Source: Candidatus Sabulitectum sp.
GTDB taxonomy: Bacteria > Fermentibacterota > Fermentibacteria > Fermentibacterales > JCC-6
Reading direction: 5' to 3'
NCBI GenBank assembly: GCA_029940175.1
Contig: JAOZRM010000084.1
Location: forward strand, 2,769-12,313
DNA: 9,545 nucleotides
Part shown: in pieces, positions 5,960 to 9,545 of the stretch
How the letters are laid out: the number at the start of each line of letters is the position of its first letter
Numbering within the stretch: the stretch's first letter is position 1
Position numbers and translations under genes: made by a program
The notes under the pieces: generated by a model
Database searches by the model: none
What the model saw: only the letters and a program-made list of their open reading frames with translations
What the model was told of the DNA's origin: nothing

Positions 5960-7536
5960 ACAAAAAATATCCTGGATGCTCTGGAAGCGTAATCAGCCCC
6001 TTTGCTTGAAACAGAGAAGATGGATACAGGATTGGGGAACGGGCACGAGTCTTCAAATACCAGTGTCCAGCCGCCCATTCTTTCCAGAAATTCACGACTG
6101 CCCAGAAAATGATCAACATTTGCGATACAAGTGATGTTCTGCATATCAAGGTACGCCTCAAGCCCCTGATCTGCCAGTATCTCCTGAAATTCATAGTTGT
6201 TAACCAGCCCATCCAGATTTACCACAGTATGGTGACAATAGTAACCGACATATCCTGCATCCCAGGAGCCAACTATTGTTCCGTCATCGAAGAAACTATT
6301 CAGGAAATCAACACCATGACGCTGTGGTCTCTCTGAATCGGGATAGACAAAAGCGAATCCCTTCAACCTGTCTGAAGCATAAACAACATTGAAAAGCACC
6401 AGAAGGGCAACCAGGCTCCATAACAGCACAGCACGGATTCGTTTGTAACTAATTCCAGCTATGAACATGAAAAGAAAAAGCAGAATGGTAAACACCGAAG
6501 GAATCCAGTAGTAGGTATAAATATCCAGAATGGATTCGTACATGAAACTGTAGTAACCAAGAATAAGGATCATGTAAACAGATCCTGCCGTGACAACAGC
6601 GCGAACTTGTGTGGTTGACTTCTTGATGAACAGTGCAAGAATGAACAGGAAAACAACAATTGCCACCACGGAAAGAGAAAGAGGAATTCTGCCGGAAAGT
6701 GTTACAAATGCCGTTACATTGCCAGATCCGTGGTTGAAAAATCCCAGATTTCCGGATGAAAGGAAATTCTGTAATAGTCCGGTACCCGATGCGGATTTGA
6801 TGTAACCTGATACTGGAAAGAACCTGCCGAAATACAATCTGTTCACCAGCATATAGACTGCTAGATAAGCCGCCGAGGGAATGGCTATATGAAAGAGATC
6901 TCTGTACCTTCGAACCAGCAGCAGAAACAGACAGATGCCTGCGGCAAGGGCGAGAGAATCCAACCTTGCAGCAATGGTTAAAAGCAGAAATACAGTGAGG
7001 GGAACAGTACCGTTCTTATTCTGAATAAGCCTTGCGAACATAAGAAGGGTCATACTGAAGCAGAAGAGCAGAATACCTGTTTCCATTCCGGACACTGCCC
7101 CTTTGCTCCAGAGCCAGAAGTTGAAAAGGAAGAAAAATGCTGCGACTCTTCCGGGCCATTCCCGGGAACTGACTTCGTGTATTATCCTGTAAAGCAGGAA
7201 TCCTGCCACTGCAAAGAAGACTGTCTGCAGAACCGTAGCAGCCACTGCAGCGGCTTCCAGATTCCTGATAATGAAAAACACCGGTACAAGAACAAATTGC
7301 CACAGGGGGTGGAAACCGTTGGTGCTATTGATCCCGTCAAAAGTGGGACCGTTTCCCTGAGCAAGATTGTTTGCGATCTGAAGGTAGTAGTAACCATCAT
7401 CAACCAGTAAAACACCATACACATTTACAACAATGAATATGCTGATAACAGATAGAATTGACAGAGCAAGCACAGAAACATCTCCCCTGGAACGAGGTAA
7501 GAATTTTCTACCTGATGAATTGTTAGTATCTGTCAT
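5926..7536 (-). CDS. Polytopic GT-C-type membrane glycosyltransferase (family 39/RgtA-like)
   Basis: 536 residues with about eleven hydrophobic segments (for example 21-45, 79-118, 131-146, 152-170, 178-208, 216-235, 283-305, 315-330, 342-362 and 367-386). The first extracytoplasmic loop holds the acidic pair Asp46-Asp47 in VDDGYYYLQIANNL and then NSTNGFHPLW (70-79). This is the arrangement of GT-C transferases that use polyprenyl-phosphate sugars outside the membrane. A soluble C-terminal part (about 387-536) contains GSWDAGYVGYY and VVNLDGLVNNYEF (about 423-450), a recurring motif in this superfamily. It probably transfers a sugar to a cell-envelope glycan, lipid or protein; donor and acceptor are unknown. 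The start is ATG 7536, 34 bases after the TPR gene, with only a modest ribosome-binding site (AAGGA is rather far upstream). It is the last gene of the minus-strand block 9545-5926 and overlaps the GNAT end by 34 bases. Confidence 0.85.
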   Translation of the reverse strand: MTDTNNSSGRKFLPRSRGDVSVLALSILSVISIFIVVNVYGVLLVDDGYYYLQIANNLAQGNGPTFDGINSTNGFHPLWQFVLVPVFFIIRNLEAAAVAATVLQTVFFAVAGFLLYRIIHEVSSREWPGRVAAFFFLFNFWLWSKGAVSGMETGILLFCFSMTLLMFARLIQNKNGTVPLTVFLLLTIAARLDSLALAAGICLFLLLVRRYRDLFHIAIPSAAYLAVYMLVNRLYFGRFFPVSGYIKSASGTGLLQNFLSSGNLGFFNHGSGNVTAFVTLSGRIPLSLSVVAIVVFLFILALFIKKSTTQVRAVVTAGSVYMILILGYYSFMYESILDIYTYYWIPSVFTILLFLFMFIAGISYKRIRAVLLWSLVALLVLFNVVYASDRLKGFAFVYPDSERPQRHGVDFLNSFFDDGTIVGSWDAGYVGYYCHHTVVNLDGLVNNYEFQEILADQGLEAYLDMQNITCIANVDHFLGSREFLERMGGWTLVFEDSCPFPNPVSIFSVSSKGADYASRASRIFFVYSRDLQPEDI

Positions 7537-7570
7537 TGGTTAACACCACGTCCTTGCTTTTCGCTTCTGT

Positions 7571-8656
7571 TTAAGGCCGCAGATCGGGCCTGAGCTCGTA
7601 TGCCTTCTGGAAGTCTATCTCAGCCTGTTGCAAATTCCCCAATTCAGTTTCTGCCTCTCCACAGACAAAATGATACCTTGCATCAAGAGGATCCGCTTCC
7701 GCAGCTTTTCTGAAAGCAGCTGCAGCCGGTTCCCACTGCTCTAACCCTCTGTAGATCATTCCCTTGTAAAAATGTGCGGGAGCGTAACCAGGATTCATTG
7801 AGATCGCCATATCGTAGTCATCAAGTGCAAGCTCTGTCTGTTGAGTCAGTTCGAATGCATAGCCTCTGTCGAAGTAATAGGAATACTGGTCTGAATCAAG
7901 TTCAATTGCCAGAGAGAGATCGTCGATGGCCTCAAGGAAATTATTCAGAAATCCATGGGCCATTCCCCGGTAGTAGTAGGCCTGAGCCATATCCTGTCTG
8001 AGGTCGATGGCGATATTCAAATCATTCACAGCATGCTGGTGGTTCTGGAGACTGAAATGGCCGACGGCACGATTGAAATAGGCATCGAAATACTCGGGAT
8101 CAAGTTCAATAGCCATTGTGCAATTCATTACGCAATCAATGGGACTTGTTTCATAGAGTGCAGTACCTCGGTTGAGGTAATACTCTGCCACCTGAGAATC
8201 AAGTGCGATTGCTCTGTTGAAGTCGGATAAAGCATGCTCAATCTCTTCCAGATCCTGGTATGCCTTTCCTCTGGCATTGAATACAACAGCATCAGGAACT
8301 ATTTCGATCAGGGTAGTAAGTTCAACCACTGCCTCAGCGTGTCTGCCAAGCAACGAGTAAACCTGAGCTCTGCGATAAAGAATGTCGGGGTCTGATGGGC
8401 TGAGTTCCAGCGCACGGTCAAAGTCACTGAATGCCAGGTCAACTTCACCCTGCTGCGCATGTAGAGCCGCTCTGAATGAGAATGCTTCAGAAAACTCCGG
8501 GTCGATTTCAATAGCAAGATCAAGTTTATCAATTGCTGCATTCGGAAGGTCCAGTGCTGCCAGGTCTGTTGCTTCTTCAAGAAGACCCTCTGCCTGTGGA
8601 GAACCTGCCAGAACAACAGTACTGATCAGCAGTAACACAATCTCAAAGAGTCTCAT
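7571..8656 (-). CDS. Secreted or periplasmic TPR-repeat protein
   Basis: 361 residues. Residues 1-17 (MRLFEIVLLLISTVVLA) form a signal peptide. Most of the remainder consists of about ten consecutive tetratricopeptide repeats of 34 residues, from about residue 22 to 359. Recurring features are the W/L..G.......A...F..A..L.P pattern, for example QQGEVDLAFSDFDRALELSP and GNLQQAEIDFQKAYELRP. Such solenoids are protein-protein interaction scaffolds with no catalytic role. The start ATG 8656 follows GGAGG at a four-base spacing, which is convincing. The last repeat runs into the C-terminus (RPDLRP), and no other domain is visible. It sits 46 bases downstream of the beta-propeller-like gene and 34 bases upstream of the glycosyltransferase, so the three are probably co-transcribed. 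Two cysteines occur in an otherwise acidic repeat region (DCVMNCTM, about residues 174-181). Confidence 0.9.
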   Translation of the reverse strand: MRLFEIVLLLISTVVLAGSPQAEGLLEEATDLAALDLPNAAIDKLDLAIEIDPEFSEAFSFRAALHAQQGEVDLAFSDFDRALELSPSDPDILYRRAQVYSLLGRHAEAVVELTTLIEIVPDAVVFNARGKAYQDLEEIEHALSDFNRAIALDSQVAEYYLNRGTALYETSPIDCVMNCTMAIELDPEYFDAYFNRAVGHFSLQNHQHAVNDLNIAIDLRQDMAQAYYYRGMAHGFLNNFLEAIDDLSLAIELDSDQYSYYFDRGYAFELTQQTELALDDYDMAISMNPGYAPAHFYKGMIYRGLEQWEPAAAAFRKAAEADPLDARYHFVCGEAETELGNLQQAEIDFQKAYELRPDLRP

Positions 8657-8665
8657 AAAACCTCC

Positions 8666-8678
8666 ATGAATTATTCAT
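8666..8678. other. Small palindrome just upstream of the TPR gene's ribosome-binding site
   Basis: ATGAAT and ATTCAT form a perfect six-base inverted repeat around one base, immediately upstream of GGAGG. It could be a small operator or a weak hairpin, or chance in an AT-rich gap. Confidence 0.2.
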
Positions 8679-8702
8679 CAGATATCTATCCTGTACAATA
8701 AG

Positions 8703-9419
8703 TCACTTCAGCAAGAAGAGACAGTCTGAACTGTAACATCTCACATACACACTGTTACCATGGGAAAATAAATAATCCGGTGATGTTGGAACACGAACAG
8801 ATTGAACAATCTCACCTGTGTACCGGTCAAGAACATACAAGAAATCTTCTTCATTAGAGAACCCGTATCCCGTTATTATCACATCATCCAGCAGCAGAAA
8901 ATTCCCGCTGTTGGAAACCAGAGACCTGCTTCGCCAGATAATTTCAAGAGTATTAAGATCTATGGCAGTGATGTATCCGTTGCTTTCATTGGACATGCTT
9001 GCATATGTCCTGTGGGCATTGGAGACATACAGTACTCCATCATCTACCTCAGCCCATTTCAGCACCTGAAACGTGACGCTGGGCTCGCCTTCCGGGGTTT
9101 GAGAGTGATCCTGAAAATAACTCAGGAAGTCTAACGTAAGAGTGCTTTCAAATGTATCCTTATCCATGAGAACCAGGATTCTCGGGCAGATTACCACATT
9201 GTATCTGTTGTCAACAGAACCATAGAATGCTATGGCTGCATCAAACGAGTTAATCATCTTGTGAATGTGATAGCAGCCCTTCCGCGGTGTGTGCATAACT
9301 GCTGGAATTCCCTCTGGTGGTAAATCGGTGCTTACAGCATCACAAATCCCCCGATTGTTGAAGACCACTCCAGGCCACTTTCCGGGAAGAGACTCAAACC
9401 AGACATCATAGTCCACCAC
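8703..9419 (-). CDS. PQQ/beta-propeller-like protein, C-terminal part
   Basis: 238 residues from a GTG at 9417-9419; this start is doubtful. The C-terminal half has PQQ-like propeller strands: VLYVSN...GYITAIDLNTLEIIW (about 129-162), VIITGYG...FLYVLDRYTGEIV (about 180-205) and a last strand VYVRC...LFLLK. These follow the 'v.A.d..tG...W' blade pattern of quinoprotein-like or WD-like sensors, usually extracytoplasmic. No enzyme motif is seen. The reading frame stays open upstream to 9503, and residues just upstream of the GTG (NPGHDHVITVLELVECIENA) look coding. So the GTG is probably internal and the real N-terminus lies beyond. No good ribosome-binding site precedes the GTG. The gene ends 46 bases before the TPR gene and is probably co-transcribed with it and the glycosyltransferase. 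Family assignment is by repeat pattern only. Confidence 0.65.
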   Translation of the reverse strand: MVDYDVWFESLPGKWPGVVFNNRGICDAVSTDLPPEGIPAVMHTPRKGCYHIHKMINSFDAAIAFYGSVDNRYNVVICPRILVLMDKDTFESTLTLDFLSYFQDHSQTPEGEPSVTFQVLKWAEVDDGVLYVSNAHRTYASMSNESNGYITAIDLNTLEIIWRSRSLVSNSGNFLLLDDVIITGYGFSNEEDFLYVLDRYTGEIVQSVRVPTSPDYLFSHGNSVYVRCYSSDCLFLLK

Positions 9420-9545
9420 TGCGTTCTCAATACATTCAACCAGTTCAAGAACAGTAATGACATGATCGTGCCCCGGGTTGACTGTGTATGCGATGGAGGT
9501 GTTTCAAGAGGTATTGGAACAACCAGATCACTGGTAGCAAAGAGA
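9420..9545 (-). pseudogene. Probable frameshifted upstream part of the beta-propeller-like gene
   Basis: The gene's frame has a TGA at 9504-9506. From the right edge to about 9485, a different frame is open and reads like protein (FATSDLVVPIPLETPPSHT). The gene's own frame is open from 9503 and reads VNPGHDHVITVLELV at about 9482-9438. Joining the two at about 9480-9500 gives one continuous plausible protein. One base would have to be missing in the given sequence. This could be a sequencing or assembly error, a real inactivating mutation or a programmed shift. The upstream start lies outside the window. Confidence 0.45.

Noticed and set aside
1..9545. tRNA, rRNA, CRISPR array, insertion sequence, attachment site
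   Set aside because: No cloverleaf-like segment, spaced direct repeats, transposase frame or terminal inverted repeats were seen on reading both strands.

Overview
The window is a gene-dense stretch of bacterial DNA of moderate GC content. Its ribosome-binding sites are strong (GGAGG-type), and several of its starts are not ATG: TTG at 860, 2649 and 5435, and apparently CTG at 4490. Sec-type signal peptides, a TPR protein, a PQQ-like beta-propeller and a GT-C membrane glycosyltransferase suggest a didermal, possibly uncultured lineage. The sequence alone does not fix the phylum; an FCB-group candidate phylum is only a guess.

There are three transcription blocks. (1) Minus strand, 1-2828: a good sigma70-like promoter (2801-2828), a short leader containing a possible 8-codon mini-ORF with its own strong Shine-Dalgarno, then two overlapping half-transporter genes that look like a heterodimeric ABC exporter. 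The second runs off the left edge before its ATPase domain. (2) Plus strand, 2906-5959, diverging from block 1: two tandem paralogous proteins of unknown function (261 and 262 aa) with signal-peptide-like N-termini, a radical SAM/SPASM enzyme whose only plausible start is a CTG overlapping the previous stop codon, and a GNAT acetyltransferase. The four genes are tightly packed and read as one operon. (3) Minus strand, 5926-9545, convergent with block 2: a PQQ/beta-propeller-like gene (5' part apparently frameshifted or cut by the window edge), a ten-TPR secreted protein and a GT-C-type polytopic glycosyltransferase.

The most interesting part is block 2 with its divergent exporter. A SPASM-type radical SAM enzyme is translationally coupled to two duplicated, exported, cysteine-free helical proteins, with an acetyltransferase behind it and an ABC exporter next door. 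This is a peptide/protein-modification layout with unusual, full-length putative substrates. The link is inferred from gene order only. Blocks 2 and 3 overlap tail to tail by 34 bases, with a perfect 7-bp hairpin inside GNAT beside the glycosyltransferase stop codon. No tRNA, rRNA, CRISPR array or insertion sequence was seen, and no gene-free stretch exceeds 300 bases (the largest is 2650-2905).
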